Shown here: positions 63,448 to 64,000 of the stretch, piece by piece
Position numbering within the stretch: position 1 is the stretch's first letter
Layout: each line of letters begins with the position of its first letter
DNA from: Mesorhizobium sp. ES1-4
GTDB lineage: Bacteria; Pseudomonadota; Alphaproteobacteria; Rhizobiales; Rhizobiaceae
Reading direction: 5' to 3'
DNA length: 64,000 bases
NCBI RefSeq assembly: GCF_020164745.1
Contig: NZ_JAIUGV010000003.1
Location: 62,001 to 126,000 of the forward strand
Made by a program: the position numbers and the translations under genes
Notes under the pieces: model-generated
What the model was told of the DNA's origin: nothing
What the model saw: only the letters and a program-made list of their open reading frames with translations
The model's database searches: none

Positions 63448-64000
63448 TCAGGTCGGCGGCGTGCCGTTTTCCGCCAGCACCGCCCCGGCCAGATAGAGCG
63501 ACCCGCCGATCAGGATACGCGGCGGCGGGCCGTCCCAGGTGTCGCGCAGCAGCATCAGGGCGCTGGCGACGGAACTCACCGGCTCGGCCGTCAGCCCGGC
63601 TTCCGTGGCGCGGACGGCCAGTTCGTCGTTCGGCACGCCGGCGTCGCTCTGGCTCACCGGCACCGTGTAGACATGCCTGACCAGGCCCTTGAAGGCGCGG
63701 AAATAGCCGCTCTGGTCCTTGGTGTTGATCATACCCGAAATGAGGAAGAGCGGGCGCGGGTTTCTTTCCTCCTGCTCGGCCAGCGCTTCGGCAACGACCA
63801 CGCCGGCGCCCGGATTGTGGCCGCCGTCGAGCCAGATGTCGGCGCCCTTCGGCGCCAGTTCCGCCAGCCGGCCCTGCGCCAGTTTCTGCATGCGGCCTGG
63901 CCAGGCGACGTTGGTCATCGCCTTCTCGGCGGCGCGGTGGCTGACCTCGAAGCCGGCGGCCTTGACCGCGGCAATGGCGGCCGCCGCATTGGCGAACTGA
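63448..64000 (-). CDS. folC: Folylpolyglutamate synthase/dihydrofolate synthase, 3' part
   Basis: C-terminal part of FolC, which joins glutamate to dihydropteroate and to folates. ISDHRAAEKA-like residues near the window edge read EVSHRAAEKAMTNVAWPGR, followed by DIWLDGGHNPGAGVVVAEAL, the Mur-ligase C-domain signature, and RPLFLISGMINTKDQSGYF. The gene runs past position 64000, so about 184 codons are visible and the start and ATP-binding domain are missing. It ends ILIGGSLYLAGAVLAENGT, typical of FolC. Confidence 0.93.
   Translation of the reverse strand, partial: QFANAAAAIAAVKAAGFEVSHRAAEKAMTNVAWPGRMQKLAQGRLAELAPKGADIWLDGGHNPGAGVVVAEALAEQEERNPRPLFLISGMINTKDQSGYFRAFKGLVRHVYTVPVSQSDAGVPNDELAVRATEAGLTAEPVSSVASALMLLRDTWDGPPPRILIGGSLYLAGAVLAENGTPPT

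Overview
The window is high-GC, densely coded alphaproteobacterial DNA. Gene order and protein signatures point to the Rhizobiales, most likely Mesorhizobium or a close relative. The main markers are pckA next to chvI-chvG-hprK-EIIA-HPr, then ahcY-divL-tsaE-addB-addA-trxA-folC; an aglR/aglEFGAK alpha-glucoside locus; three small secreted proteins of the DUF680 type, a family known mainly from Mesorhizobium; and GC-rich palindromic repeats typical of this group. No rRNA, tRNA, insertion sequence, phage or CRISPR array was seen.

Layout. 1-2.4 kb: the tail of an unidentified gene and two NtaA/SnaA-type flavin monooxygenases. 2.4-11.3 kb: a purine catabolism island in two divergent arms. The leftward arm is uraH-xdhA-xdhB-xdhC; the rightward arm is an allantoinase/OHCU-decarboxylase fusion, ureidoglycine aminohydrolase, ureidoglycolate lyase and a small deaminase. 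Together they run from xanthine to glyoxylate and urea, except that urate oxidase and the allantoate-hydrolysing enzyme are not in the window. 11.4-21.2 kb: a CocE/NonD-type hydrolase, a family-5 (peptide-type) ABC transporter with two paralogous Tat-exported binding proteins and a fused double ATPase, and a phosphodiesterase-like protein. 21.5-24.1 kb: an ECF sigma factor, its anti-sigma factor and a secreted subtilase, overlapping head to tail. 24.2-32.1 kb: the alpha-glucoside regulator, transporter and glucosidase, with two matching LacI-type operators. 32.2-33.0 kb: three tandem DUF680-like genes.

33.5-36.2 kb: a cobalamin riboswitch followed by a GbcA/GbcB-like Rieske oxygenase and reductase pair. 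36.4-40.8 kb: a tight operon of a PqqD-like protein, an HprK-like kinase, two family-2 glycosyltransferases and a nucleotidyltransferase-fold protein. It resembles the functionally unassigned HPr-rel-A type clusters and is the best candidate here for an undescribed system. 40.9-43.5 kb: a GT87-like membrane protein, AlkB and ArfB on the minus strand. 43.6-49.4 kb: pckA, the ChvG/ChvI two-component system and a regulatory phosphotransferase set (HprK, EIIA-Man, HPr). 49.6-64 kb: housekeeping genes ahcY, divL, a tsaE-amgK fusion followed by murU (peptidoglycan recycling), addB, addA, trxA, a small cupin and the 3' part of folC.

The most noteworthy points are the cobalamin riboswitch controlling an oxygenase, the HprK-like/PqqD-like cluster with a 15-bp minisatellite in its last gene, a palindromic repeat inserted in frame in xdhC, the anti-sigma factor whose C-terminal domain looks like the N-terminal domain of the protease beside it, the DUF680 triplet, and a cUACGg hairpin between aglE and aglF. 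All functional names rest on motifs and context read by eye; no database search was possible.
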